A DNA stretch of 64,000 bases, from positions 100,831,340-100,895,339 of the forward strand of contig OY740772.1 in assembly GCA_963513935.1 (NCBI GenBank), read 5' to 3'. This stretch comes from Aphrophora alni. Taxonomy: Eukaryota; Arthropoda; Insecta; Hemiptera; Aphrophoridae. The position numbers and the translations under genes were made by a program. How positions within the stretch are numbered: position 1 is the stretch's first letter; each line of letters opens with the position of its first letter. Below the pieces are notes generated by a model. The model worked only from the letters and a program-made list of their open reading frames with translations, did no database searches and was not told where the DNA came from. This document shows, piece by piece, positions 1 through 9,634 of this stretch.

Positions 1-400
1 TTTTGACAATAACTTCGCTATTTGCCACCGTAGAAAGGTGGGGATGGTACCATAACACGCCGAATAAAATCTCCAAGAGTATATGCAATTTATATGTTAT
101 AAGTAGAACAACACACGAGGTAAGTATTTAAAAATCATTTTAAATGGCCGCCATTTTATCATTTTCAGGAAACTATATACATGGGGATCTATATGACGCT
201 CTATGGTTAAAGGTTCCTTTGTACAAACTTTCTTGCCCCTTAACAACTGTTTTCTTGTGGCAGATGACAAAGTCATACGGACGGCAAATCGTAAATCACT
301 TTTCGGTTTTCTGAAAACGTGAAGAACAGTAACAAAACGGAGTTGGAAATTTTTCGCAATTACCAAACTTACCCAATACTTTGTTTACTGAGTAAGTAAT
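1..400 (+). repeat. Dispersed repeat R1, copy 1
   Basis: The motif gacaataacttcgctatttg followed by a GTAGA-to-GGTACC stretch recurs at 22027 and, with a few changes, at 27538. All three copies continue into a 'gccattttatcattttc'-type segment. Minus-orientation relatives lie near 36400-36680 and 37400-37915. I recognise no coding sequence or terminal repeat, so the class is unknown. Confidence 0.6.
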
Positions 401-957
401 ATATTATTATGTAGCGAACGAGAAACACTATGTTATACCTGCAATTAAAACAATTATCCTAAACAAAAGCTAAACTTAGAAATCGAGGAACGATGGACAA
501 AATACTTTCACAGGAAAACTATACTGATTACTGGTCCAACCAGATCTGAAACTCTCTAAATTCGTCACTTCACAAAGTAAACGATATCTGAGAAAAATCT
601 TAAGCTTCGTAACAGGCCATGGCGCTTTCAAGAACATCTTAACACCAGGGATTATTTCTAAGTAAACTTGAAATGCAGACTATATAATCAGCCCTTAGAA
701 ACTGTAGAAATATATACTTCGAAAATGCGAAGCATTAGGACGTAGAAGACAAGCGACCTAGTTAGAAAAAAGAAGTACACAAAAGTCTTATAAGCTGAAC
801 TGTGTAGGAGGTAAAACTCATTTCTATTTATAATAATAATAATAATCAAACTGCTTAAGAAGACCAAAATTTTAATTCAGGACAATCATAATTATTGTGT
901 AAAATTAATTAAATGGAATATTTGATCATATTGACCTTTGAACTATACTTGCTTACA
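401..957. other. No recognised feature
   Basis: AT-rich sequence with a short ATA-type run (taataataataataat near 830-845). I see no open frame, splice-site pair or repeat match that I can support. Confidence 0.5.
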
Positions 958-1172
958 GATGGTGAGTACGAACGGAGTGAAAACAAAGGCCCCTAGCTGG
1001 ATCTACAACTTTTTTTACAAAGTCTTGGATTAAATCCCTCTCTTACATTTTTCCAATTAGGTCCCTCTTGACCAACTCGAATCCCTTCCGACCCTCACAC
1101 TATTAAGAGTATTTGAGGGTTTGAAATCGATGATCACCGACTGGTTTTTAACCTTTAAACATCAAAAGGAAA
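958..1172 (-). repeat. tRNA-derived SINE, body without head (copy 1)
   Basis: Read on the minus strand, this carries the family body: a hairpin segment derived from ggtcatcatcgcc, a TTCGAATACTCTAATAG-like segment, then gttggtcaagagagacctgat, ggatctaacccaagac and gtagatccagct. The tRNA-like head seen in the copies at 10858 and 17275 is missing here. Confidence 0.65.
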
Positions 1173-1809
1173 ACCTTTATTTCGTACTGCTCTAACTTTA
1201 CTATTAGTTAAGTCAAAACAAAAGCTAATATCAAGTTGGAGTGCAAACATTCTAATAGTTATGAAAAACCGATTTCATTAAAATTCATTGAGGCATAAAT
1301 TTACACCATTTTGAATTATTTCCCCAATTTAAAATTATATATAAGTTTTTTATGTGCTTATTTATTTTACTACACTCAACCATAACGACCAACCAGCAGC
1401 CTAACCTGAATTACAACCGACAGTTTTAAAAATAATTATTTCCCATTGGCTATTCAGAATGATCAACTCAAGATGGCCACTATTAGGGCGTCTAAATTTA
1501 CAAGAAATTAAACAATTTTAAATCAGAAACCTTTCACTACTTTTATATGGGATTTACAAACAGACTATTCAATCAATTATTTTCTATTAAGGCTGTCAAC
1601 AAAGTTTTGAAATAGCAATGAATCAGCAAAGTTTTAGAAAGAACGTGTATTTTCAAGACATCATTATAATATCCTTGGTAATTTTTTTGATAAACCTAAC
1701 AGAATCTACGCCCTACGAAGGATTTGAAATATATTATTTACTGAATTTGTAATGGGTGGTTTTGATTATTTGTAATATTAAATTTGGGTTATATTACATA
1801 ACACAGAAT
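1173..1809. other. No recognised feature
   Basis: AT-rich stretch between a SINE and the target duplication of the next element. Nothing recognised on either strand. Confidence 0.5.
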
Positions 1810-1872
1810 ATAAGGAAGACATACAGTATAACAAACACACAGAACACAATTCTCATAAAAAAATACGCCTAA

Positions 1873-1917
1873 GTATCAGACGCGTTTCAACGACAAGGTC
1901 GTCCTCTTCAGTGATAC
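1873..1917 (-). ncRNA. Hammerhead-ribozyme-like motif (inverted arm)
   Basis: This is the exact reverse complement of the motif at 1992-2036: stem I GUAUCA/UGAUAC, core CUGAAGA, stem II ACGAC-CUU-GUCGU, then GAAAC and GCGUC. It is the left arm of the inverted-tail element. Confidence 0.55.
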
Positions 1918-1991
1918 ACGAGCTACACCAATCAAACTATAACCAGTCAAACCAATCAAACGGCAGTTATAGTTTGATAAGTCTAGCTCGT

Positions 1992-2036
1992 GTATCACTG
2001 AAGAGGACGACCTTGTCGTTGAAACGCGTCTGATAC
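1992..2036 (+). ncRNA. Hammerhead-ribozyme-like motif in PLE tail
   Basis: In order: stem I 5' strand GUAUCA (1992-1997), core CUGAAGA (1998-2004), one extra G (2005), a G-U closed stem II ACGAC-CUU-GUCGU (2006-2020), GAAA, a minimal stem III AC-GC-GU, C17 at 2030, and stem I 3' strand UGAUAC (2031-2036). Cleavage would fall after 2030. Hammerhead motifs are established in Penelope-like elements. The extra nucleotide between A9 and stem II departs from the textbook core, so activity is not assured. Confidence 0.6.
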
Positions 2037-2264
2037 TTAGGCGTATTTTTTTATGACAATTGTGTTCTGTGTGTTTGTTATACTGTATAATTTTTCTCAT
2101 AAGTCAAGCTCAACATTTAATAAGGAAGACAGTCTATTTTAATATCTAGAAGTGTATTTCATTAAATTATCTCACATGATAATTACTTTTACATTGTTGT
2201 AATAAAACTTCTGTTTTGATGCCCGATACAGCTGTATAGAAGTGAAATAAATTTTTTATCGTAA

Positions 2265-2375
2265 AAAAAACAAAGCAAAATAAATTTAGAAATAAGTCAG
2301 ATTTAAAACTAAGTTGAAATAAATAATGACCTGAGAAGTATCGGCCTAGTCGAACACCCTGGGGGTGAGATGCTA
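2265..2375 (-). repeat. Dispersed repeat R3, copy 1
   Basis: The reverse complement carries gatctcacccccagg-like sequence, a CGACTAGGCCGATA-like segment and 'cattatttattt', matching 6305-6440 on the plus strand in the same order. The family is not identified. Confidence 0.5.
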
Positions 2376-2606
2376 AATAATCTTACAAACCTTTATTACA
2401 AAAGAATGGCATTGGTGCAAGAGGGGAGTGATAGAAGTAGCTAATAATTGTAAATATTTAGGAGGGAATTTTACATCGCCTCTATCTTTAAATAACCACT
2501 TAAAAGACAAGTCCACGACTACTAAAGCTTCTATTAATTCATTTAGTAATTGGTCTGTACTCATGAATTTAGCTTTGTCTTACGGTGGTCTTTTGGATTT
2601 ATTGAT
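2373..2606 (-). pseudogene. Penelope-like ORF fragment, minus strand
   Basis: The minus strand is open from 2564 to 2373 and encodes a peptide with DVKFPPKYLQLL and TPLLHQCHSF. It stands head to head with the PLE endonuclease fragment at 2611-3186. The last part (2567-2606) is an inverted copy of sequence from that fragment, which suggests a rearranged PLE copy. Assignment of this peptide to a PLE N-terminal or linker region is inferred from position and from the shared palindrome; I do not recognise a catalytic motif in it. No start codon context or upstream reverse transcriptase is visible. Confidence 0.4.
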
Positions 2607-2668
2607 GTGATTTGCGAGCAGCTTATCAATCATAAATCCCAAAAGACCACCGAAAGACAAAGCTAAAT
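2567..2668. repeat. Inverted repeat at a head-to-head PLE junction
   Basis: 2567-2606 is the near-perfect reverse complement of 2625-2668 (agctttgtct...gtggtcttttgg), separated by about 18 bp. The arms match until atttagcttt and then diverge into two different PLE-like coding stretches on opposite strands. This marks a fold-back junction made during insertion or a later rearrangement. Confidence 0.75.
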
Positions 2669-3186
2669 CTATATTTGTTTCCACAGAATATGGCAGCATT
2701 CGTCCTAAAATAATAACCTCCACTTTCAATAAAATCAATAGAACTATCGCCTTCCGCACCAATATTGACATTAAAAAACTACTCCAACCCCTTAAACATA
2801 AGCCATTAGAAGCCCAAACAGGTGTCTATAAACTAACGTGTGATAGCTGTGACAAGTTCTATATAGGCCAAACGGGAAGAGCTTTCAAGGTACGTTTTAA
2901 AGAACACCTGCCTAAAAAGACTATTTCAGGCAACAAATCCAACTATGCGCGTCATTTAATCGACGAAGACCATAGCTACTCGGACTTTGACAGCAATTTA
3001 AAACCTATTAAGATTTGCAGTAAAGGCAAATTTATGAATGCCGTAGAAGAATATGAAATCTACAAGGCTTTTAAAATATTAAATTCAAATAATGAACACC
3101 GATTATTGAACGACCAACTGAACTTTGATTCGAATACCCTGTACGACGCAGCGATAATAATTCAGAACGCCCGAGGCATATTATAG
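2611..3186 (+). pseudogene. Penelope-like element GIY-YIG endonuclease fragment
   Basis: A 191-codon open frame without an initiating methionine encodes the C-terminal endonuclease of a Penelope-like reverse transcriptase. The signature is clear: GVYKLTC, a CxxC (CDSC), then FYIGQTGR with the second half of GIY-YIG, an arginine-rich helix (KVRFKEH), a conserved N-YARHL segment, and a glutamate in NAVEEYEIYKAFK. In this family the domain nicks target DNA to prime reverse transcription. The reverse transcriptase, which should precede it, is absent: the frame meets a stop at 2608 and the inverted junction lies just upstream. The frame ends with TAG at 3184-3186 and is followed by a 3' tail with a hammerhead-like motif at 3334-3377, so the 3' end is native. 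The domain reads through without a stop, suggesting a fairly recent copy. A related, more decayed C-terminus is at 9635-9946. Confidence 0.85.
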
Positions 3187-3333
3187 TTTTTGTGTGTTGT
3201 TTAACAACGGACAACCAGTGCATATCCATAAGCCGTAAGATGCGCATCTACAGACTGTGTTTTTTAAATGTGTTGTGTGTTATGTGTATGTGTTTGTGTA
3301 TTTAACGTTTTGACGACCTCCATCCATAGAGGG

Positions 3334-3377
3334 AATTTTCTGATGATGGGATAAAAATCTCGAAACGCGTCAAGATT
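3334..3377 (+). ncRNA. Hammerhead-ribozyme-like motif in PLE 3' tail
   Basis: Stem I AAUUUU/AAGAUU (3334-3339 with 3372-3377, one G-U pair), canonical core CUGAUGA (3340-3346), one extra U, stem II GGGAU-AAAA-AUCUC, GAAA, minimal stem III AC-GC-GU and C17 at 3371. It lies about 150 bp after the stop codon of the PLE endonuclease. Of the motifs in the window this one has the best core. The short stem III is typical of retroelement hammerheads, which are thought to need paired copies to cut efficiently. Confidence 0.65.
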
Positions 3378-3449
3378 AAAGAAAAAGAAGTTCACTGACG
3401 GGAAATTAAGGTATAGTACTTTATTATATTATATTAATTCATTTAGTAG

Positions 3450-4345
3450 GCCTAATATTCTCAGCCAAATGAAAAATATGTAATGCAGTTGGAAGAGCTA
3501 TATTGTGTTATGCGGCCAAGTGTGGTGGATGCATCTATGAATACTATAAAAGTTCTGAGGTTTTTATAAAAATGGTATTTAATTTCTCAAAAACTATTTT
3601 GTCTAAACTAAAATTGTATAATTCTCCAAACTATTTCTTATTCTTGAAAATTAAACTACTTTTCATATTTTTACACATACACATCCGTGCATTTAAAGTT
3701 TATTCAGTTTCCTTTGCAATTGAGACAGAATATATATTCAAATACTTTGCTCAATAAAGTGATAAATAAAAAAGTTTACCCTCTATAATGATTGGAAGAA
3801 TGTATGTGTTTTAATCCAGACTTAGATAGAAGATTTTAATATCAATGAGGTCAATATTAAATTAAACCATAGTTTGTGAAAACTACGTATAAATCAGAGG
3901 AGGAAAATCAGTGTCGTTTGCTGAACCTTAATTATGATGTTTACTATAATTGGACGGAGTTTTAATTTACTGCATGTTTAAAACAATAACTGAACTTATC
4001 TAAATAAATATTCTTCTAAGTCTAATTAGAAATTGTATTCTTAGTGTAATAAAGAGGAAGAAGCTGAAATGGATTTTATTGGCGAGTGTCCTATTTTAAA
4101 AGTAATTTCGATTTTCCAGAAAAGTGCATTAAGTTCATTAGAGGTGAAAGACTTGTTGAATTGTAAAGACTGGACTTCTCTGTGTAAATAATACAAAACA
4201 GCTTGGAAATATAGATTGAAATTAATTGACGAAGTCAACTATTTACTTTACATTCCATATTTTTTTTAAAAAAGACTGCAACTGCTCGCACGTTTTGCGA
4301 GCATTAAAAAAGCATAAAAGTTTTCTGTTTGTTTTATTTTTTCTT
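3450..4345. other. No recognised feature
   Basis: AT-rich sequence. Open frames at 3503-3757 (plus) and 4041-4238 (minus) have no recognisable domain, low-complexity composition and no splice context. I leave them unannotated. Confidence 0.5.
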
Positions 4346-4349
4346 GTTG

Positions 4350-4450
4350 TATAAAGGCGAAAAATGTTAGGTCATCATCGTCTTAAAAAAAGAAAAACAT
4401 AAAATAAAAACTCTAGCCCTCGAATACTCTAATAAAGCACTCTTACTATT
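4350..4450 (+). repeat. SINE fragment (body start)
   Basis: Carries aaggcgaaaaatgttagg, tcatcatcgtctta, then ccctcgaatactctaataaa, the order seen in the SINE body of other copies, on the plus strand. The head and the 3' part are missing. Confidence 0.5.
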
Positions 4451-4647
4451 ATCATTACCGGCTATACTTAAATTGTCTCAATGATTAATTAGATAATCTC
4501 GATTAAAAAATGGTGGGGAGGACGGTGGAGAAGTTAACCATAGATTCATTTAAATGTTACTGTTTCGTATATCTATTTTGTTCTAATTCTAAATGTGTAC
4601 TTTATTTTTTAATTATTATTAGTTTCTAGAAACCAATATAAATAAGA

Positions 4648-4925
4648 TCCTCAGGTGCACACTATCGTGAGTACGGTATGGCAATCCCGAGGTAACCTAG
4701 CTGGATCTTCACTTATTTTTTCGTGTAGTCCACCCTTTCCACCTTTTTTTCAAGTAGTCTTAGGTTAAATTTCTCAGGTCTCTCTTAACCAACTCTTGTT
4801 TTAATCCGACCCTAACACTATTAAAGTATTCAAGCTTGAGGTCTTTACTTTATGTTCATTTCTTCCTCTTTTTATAAAGCGATGATGACCGAGAGGTTTT
4901 TCGCCTTTAAACAAGAATGGAAAAA
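4648..4925 (-). repeat. tRNA-derived SINE, body (copy 2)
   Basis: On the minus strand: the ggcgaaaaacctctcggtca hairpin, the variable A-rich linker, an 'agagttggt' motif, a 'cctgagaaattta' segment, then the 3' domain ending gatccagctaggttacctcg and a CGTACTCACG segment. The arrangement matches the copies at 10858 and 17275 but lacks the tRNA head. Confidence 0.7.
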
Positions 4926-5329
4926 TCGAAACTTAGCTAAATCGTTTTCTCTGATCCGAAAATGAAAGATTCCCCTCATTTCAAAAACCTACATAGGTAT
5001 AATTTACAAATATACGAGAATTGCTTGTTTAACTAATTAGATTTTTCCCAAATTCTGAGTAAATGTATTTTACTCGTGAAAAAAAAATACCTTTATTAAT
5101 TAACACTTGGCGTAATAAAATTTAACTAGACGGCTTGGGAAATTTGTTATTTAGAGATAATCGTGCACATCATGGTGTGAATATAAATTATGACAACAAG
5201 ATATATAAAGAAATCATGAATTGGAATTGTTGCTGAAAACAAGAACGTACTATGCTATTAAGCCAGTGGTGACAAGAAGTTGAGACATGAACATTTTTAG
5301 CAGATAATGTAAACGCGTTTTTGAAAGAA

Positions 5330-5640
5330 AAATCGATGCGCTGGTTAATGAGTGCGGAGAGAGGAAAACCCTGAGGAATGGAGGAATAAACAGCATTCTG
5401 GAAAGTGAGAGAGAGCATTGTGCTATTTGTAAAGATGAGGATGTTGTGTTGGCAATGATATGTGGTAGGTTGACGAGACGGATTTTTTGGGGAAGAATGA
5501 ATGGCGTGAAATAAAGGGACGCCACGAAGGAGATGGATGAATTACCTGAGTATTTTGGGTGTGCAATACTGGTAGCGAGTTGCTTAAGAGAAACGAGACT
5601 AGGGACTAACATTTAAGGAAGCCAAAGATCATCAAGACTT
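5330..5640 (+). pseudogene. Non-LTR retrotransposon (LINE) ORF2 C-terminal remnant
   Basis: The plus-strand translation near the end reads GTPRRRWMNYLSILGVQYW, stop, RVA, stop, EKRD, stop, then FKEAKDHQDL and a terminal stop. The order PRRRW, LGVQ-W, RVA, EAKDH is typical of the last segment of insect LINE reverse-transcriptase ORFs (RTE and Jockey-like types). At least three in-frame stops break it. A preceding stretch, RLTRRIFWGRMNG, resembles the decayed 'RLRW-GH' motif that normally lies upstream. The clade cannot be fixed from so little. The long minus-strand frame here (5250-5612) is an antisense shadow. Confidence 0.5.
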
Positions 5641-5644
5641 GTAG

Positions 5645-6300
5645 AACTTTTGTAGAAGAAAAAGAAATTGTATGTATATTTATCATTAGTGTTTTGGTTC
5701 AGAAAAGAATAACATTTCGTTTCAAAAGTTCTTACAATGATAAAAACAAAACACCTGAACTTTCAACTTTGTTTCGAAGTTTATTCTTAATTAAACTAAT
5801 GATATTGATATAGTAATACATTTTTTGAAATATTTAAAAAATAGTTTGCTCCTGTTTACCAAGCAATACTGGGTACTTCATCTAAATTGTCCAATTAGCA
5901 ACACTTTTAAAAAGTAAAGTCTAGTATATAATGAAAGTTGTTTTACATTAACAAAACTTTGCTATCCAAACTTTCATTGATTGAGCTGAGTTTCTGTGTA
6001 AACAGACGAAGGTAATCACAGGAGTGTCAAACAAATTGCTAGCTGTACACTGGTTCTTCGTGTTCAGTAAATGTAAAACCTCAATAGGAAATGATTAAAA
6101 TATGTTTACTATGTATAAAATATGTATTAAAAACGTATAATAATGAAAAGTTTACACAATTTGTAATAACTATTGATAACAATAATAACAGAAACAATAA
6201 CTAAATACAATAATATTACGTGGTAAGTGCAAAGTGATTATATCTAAGTGAGTGGTGCTACGTGTTTAAGGCTAATTGAAAATTAAAGTTTTGTATGATT
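5645..6300. other. No recognised feature
   Basis: AT-rich sequence between a LINE remnant and repeat R3. Nothing recognised. Confidence 0.5.
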
Positions 6301-6304
6301 ATTG

Positions 6305-6440
6305 AGGATCTCACCCCCCAGGCCAACGACTAGGTTCCACGCTGATAGGCTAATATTTCTGAGGAGTGGTAGAACATTATTTATTTAAATTCAGTTTTAC
6401 ATGAGACTTATTTTATTTAATTATTTTAATTTGTGGTTTT
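6305..6440 (+). repeat. Dispersed repeat R3, copy 2
   Basis: Contains gatctcaccccccaggc, cgactaggttccacgctgat, then 'acattatttatttaaattcag', parallel to the reverse complement of 2265-2375. Confidence 0.5.
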
Positions 6441-6469
6441 AAGAATGAAAAATTATTCCACTTCTACGC

Positions 6470-6520
6470 CCTAACTTAAAACAGTAGTATAGGGCTTCAT
6501 CAGATCTCAAAAGAGAAGTC
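6470..6520 (-). other. Inverted PLE-type tail with a hammerhead-like half
   Basis: On the minus strand this reads GATCTGATGA, AGCCCTA, a loop, then TAGGGC and GTAGAAGTGG. The CTGATGA core plus a long stem is hammerhead-like, but the GAAAC that should follow the stem is disrupted. It lies about 400 bp before the plus-strand endonuclease remnant at 6905-7245, matching the inverted-tail layout seen at 26363-26904. Confidence 0.35.
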
Positions 6521-6904
6521 TGAATACGGCAATGTAAAGTCAATGATCATGGGAGATAATTTATTAAAATACAGGAATATACAGGAAGACAACATACACA
6601 GACAATATTATAAACTCAAAGTAAAACCACCCTATGGAACACAAAATGGCAGCTTTCAGACTCCGTTATTTCATGATTATTGAGTAACCCATTCAATAAG
6701 AAAGAATATAACGGAGAATTAGATACTCATTTTCAAATAGCCCAGAATAATGATTATGGAAAAGGAATGATTAGAACATTGTTTAGAAAAATAAAAACTA
6801 GATAAAGAGAAAAAATAAGTTAACCAAAAGAACAAAAAGGAAAACAAAAAAGGTGTGGACTAAGTTTACATTTACGGGAAAAGAAATATATAAATTTAGA
6901 GATT

Positions 6905-7245
6905 TTTTTTGACATAAACATTGGTACGGCAAATAATAACACTATTAGAAGCAAATTTAAAAATAACATTGAGACGAAAGATAAATATAATCAAAATTGG
7001 GTGTACTAAATAAAATGTAATTGTAACGCAACATATATCGGACAGACAGGGTTAATATTTAAAACTAGATTCAACGAACATATAAAGTCTTTTAAATATG
7101 AAAAGAATGATTCTAATTATACCACACAGTTAATAAGAGAAGGCCATACACCTAGAGAAATGAAAGAAACCATACAAATTTTACATTATGAAAAAAGTGG
7201 GAATAGATTAAATAGATAAGAATATAGAAATTATACAAATCAAAA
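6905..7245 (+). pseudogene. Penelope-like GIY-YIG endonuclease remnant, second lineage
   Basis: The plus-strand translation has VY, stop, IKCNCNATYIGQTG, then FKTRFNEHIKSF, a SNYTTQLIREGHTPREM segment and ILHYEKSGNRLNR before a stop and a frameshift. The CxC followed by YIGQTG and RFNEH is the GIY-YIG core of a PLE endonuclease, here with the first tyrosine followed by a stop codon. It is clearly a different lineage from 2611-3186: the cysteine pair is CNC, not CDSC, and the C-terminus (LHYEKSGNRLN) is closest to the fragment at 26562-26759 (LLHIENKSNRLNNLE). The reverse transcriptase part upstream is not recognisable. Inactive. Confidence 0.75.
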
Positions 7246-7299
7246 TTAAAAGGACAAAAAATTATTACTAAACAAATAAATTCACGACGTTATTTAAAA

Positions 7300-7908
7300 A
7301 AATAATAATAAGACAAAAGGGAGGGCAAGAGACTGGGAACATTAGTAGAGAGATGGAGAGAGTGGCTAATCAGAAACAAGTTAAACAAATTTTAGATAGG
7401 TCAATAGGAAGAAAAGAGGTGGAAGAGAATTTTTTTAATCTTAGCTAAGAACACCTAGAACATCAAATTAAAAATTCTTTGTCCTCCTTGACGACGGTTT
7501 CCACTAATGTCCCTCACTATCCTGAAAAACTGTTCCTTACATCCACTGCGGATTATCGGAGTTTTACTTATGTAACTTAAACCAAGAAAGAAAATTAAGT
7601 CTATTTCAACAAGCCCAACATTGTAACTTTAACCGCCGCCATTTTGTATAGGGTGAACCTTTTGAGCTCGGATTCGCGGCATTGTATTCTCCTAACAGAG
7701 ACCTTTAATATGATGTAAAACTCGACCAAATGCTCGCATTTAAGATTTTCTTCGACTCCCTGCGTGACGGCGCCATAAAGTGGTGGAAAATGTATAGTTG
7801 ATTCAAAAAGTAGATTTTAAAGTACAGTATTGATGTGTCAAGTTTTATTGCTTAATCTGGAATAGTTAAAAACATATAACGCGGTTCGGATACTTTTTGG
7901 ACACCCTG
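7300..7908. repeat. Unassigned sequence ending in a MITE-type terminus
   Basis: Mostly unrecognised. The stretch around 7620-7660 contains 'gccgccattttgt', shared with the TA-MITE family, and the end (cacccctg-like GACACCCTG then TATA at 7900-7911) matches the right terminus of the MITEs at 18255 and 26255. I cannot place the left end. Confidence 0.35.
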
Positions 7909-7999
7909 TATACAAATCTAAGAGGGCCGCTAGGTCCTAGCCGACATCAAAAGAGCAGTGGTCACGAGGTTCAGAAAACCAGAGTAACAACAAACTTAC

Positions 8000-8033
8000 C
8001 TTACTGGGATCTACCAATACAGTTTCACATTTA
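8000..8033 (-). other. Possible 34-bp coding microexon (weak)
   Basis: On the minus strand a pyrimidine-rich tract ending ttttttgcatttgtag is followed by 34 bp and then by the strong donor gtaagtttg, preceded by CCCAGTAAG. The only reading frame without a stop gives KCETVLVDPSK. The flanking frame on both sides is also open, so this could be chance. No partner exon is visible. Confidence 0.22.
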
Positions 8034-8434
8034 CTACAAATGCAAAAAACCAACTTTTTCACATTAAATTTAAAGGATTTGCTTTTACTACACGTATTAT
8101 CGGGCTGGGTAAGTATCATGATGGTTAAGGACCCGTAGATAAAACCAAGGACCCTATTTTTATGTTGTTTTGGACGCACAAACACTTTACAATATCGTAA
8201 AAATACATTCAAGCACAACATTAATGTAGTCATATTGCCTGCCCTGCCCCGTAAAATAAAAACAGAATATCTAAACTCAATAGTTCGTTTTAACATGTAT
8301 TCAAATGTTTATTTCTTATTGGATTATGTTAAAACTCATAATAATTAGGTATTGTAGTGTGCCGAGTTGGGATTCGTCATTGGTTTACCAGACCTTCGTA
8401 TATATAAAGGTGCAAAACATTGCACAAACTTTCT

Positions 8435-8436
<2 letters not shown>

Positions 8437-8470
<34 letters not shown>
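8437..8470. repeat. (CA)n microsatellite
   Basis: Seventeen CA units. The flank caccaaaaatgtcagttcgg, tagttgtcagtcaaaa is shared with 45320-45370, so the microsatellite sits inside a dispersed repeat (R2 leader). Confidence 0.9.
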
Positions 8471-9146
8471 AAAAATGTCAGTTCGGTAGTTGTCAGTCAA
8501 AACGAAAATAAACCATAGACACTGTCTTTGAAAGCTAATGACTATGGACTGTGTTGAGAATATGTTTTAGTTTAGTTTTATAAACCTAAATAATAAATTC
8601 AAATATAGACTATATGTGTTTTAATAATTGTACTCTGTGTAGAATTAGCACACTTGTTATATGTTACTACTTGGTGTAGACTCCGCTTTTCATGAAAATT
8701 AAAATAGTGATTTGTACAAAATGCTTCCAAACTACGTTCCAACATTTCAGAATAAGGCTCCTTGGGACGAAATAAGTATAAGAGTTCCTATGAACATACG
8801 TTCTAAAATCCCTAGTTTTCTGTCTATCCGCCATTTTGTGTTAAAAAGTATATTTTTGGAAATAAATTACATACCGAGTCCAAATATAGTGTACATATTT
8901 TTAGATGGAATAAAACTTGAACACAAGATCTCACAAAAATTACGCTTAATTAATCAAACGCATTTCAACGATAAAGTCGCCATCCTCAATGATACAGTTA
9001 TGTTATACTAAACTGTTATGGTTTAGTTATTGTAGCTCTTCTGCAGTTACGTTCATTTAAAGCGCTCAGAATAAATCATATATATTGCATCACAGCTCCA
9101 AAGAACACAATTTAACGAAAACTTTTTTTTTAATTACATCCACACT

Positions 9147-9289
9147 TATAGTGGATTATATTGGCTTTTAGTTATAGTTTGATTGGCGTAGCTCGTGTAT
9201 CACTGAAGAGGACGACCTTGTCGTTGAAACGCGTCTGATACTTAGGCGTATTTTTTGTGAGAATTGTATTCTGTGTGTTTGTTATACTG
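9147..9289 (+). mobile_element. 143-bp tail-only PLE copy with 12-bp target duplication
   Basis: Flanked by an exact direct repeat TACATCCACACT at 9135-9146 and 9290-9301. The insert holds only the PLE 3' tail, almost identical to the right arm of 1822-2119, and ends at TTATACTG. It has no coding capacity: an extreme 5' truncation, or a small non-autonomous element moved by a PLE. It is nested in an older PLE remnant, giving a clear age order. Confidence 0.75.
9197..9241 (+). ncRNA. Hammerhead-ribozyme-like motif in the tail-only PLE
   Basis: Identical in structure to 1992-2036: stem I GUAUCA/UGAUAC, CUGAAGA core, stem II ACGAC-CUU-GUCGU, GAAAC, GCGUC with C17 at 9235. This is the only copy sitting as a single motif in a dated insertion. 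Confidence 0.6.
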
Positions 9290-9634
9290 TACATCCACAC
9301 TATTTTTCTTCCTTGTAAACAAATCATCGGAAATTTCTCAACGAAAACAATATTTTTTTCCGACCAAATAAATAAATGTAATAGAAATATTTCTCAAATT
9401 GCAAGAAACTTCAATTAAAAACTAATATTAATTTTTGTACTGGGTTATTAGTATTATTTACAAAGAGTATAATTATTACTGGAAAAGCAAAAAAAAAATT
9501 TTTAATAAACACAATACAGTTCCGGTGACAACGTTAATGTTTCAGTTAAACTAAACAGATATAAAGTATTAAAACAAAAAAAAACATCGTCTAAAGCATA
9601 TAAAAAACAACGCAAACATAATAAAACTACTCAT

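Larger units (their letters stand above)
1822..2119 (-). mobile_element. Penelope-like element reduced to two inverted tails
   Basis: This 298-bp insertion is flanked by an exact 12-bp direct repeat, ATAAGGAAGACA, at 1810-1821 and 2120-2131. Inside, about 105 bp at the left (1822-1925) is the reverse complement of about 105 bp at the right (1982-2088), with a short spacer. Both arms carry the GAAACGCGTC motif found in the 3' tails of Penelope-like retroelements. The same tail appears once at 9147-9289 in direct orientation and, in diverged form, downstream of a GIY-YIG fragment at 8905-9946. There is no room for a reverse transcriptase, so this is a 5'-truncated copy with an inverted tail, a layout known for Penelope. 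The 3' terminus is TTATACTGTA, which puts the element on the minus strand ending at 1822. Confidence 0.75.

Noticed and set aside
2533..3449. 16-bp direct match ATTAATTCATTTAGTA at 2533 and 3434 as a target duplication of the PLE
   Set aside because: The left copy lies within a continuous minus-strand frame, and the motif is AT-rich, so chance identity is likely.
5250..5612. Minus-strand frame of 120 codons
   Set aside because: Antisense of a LINE C-terminal remnant readable on the plus strand.
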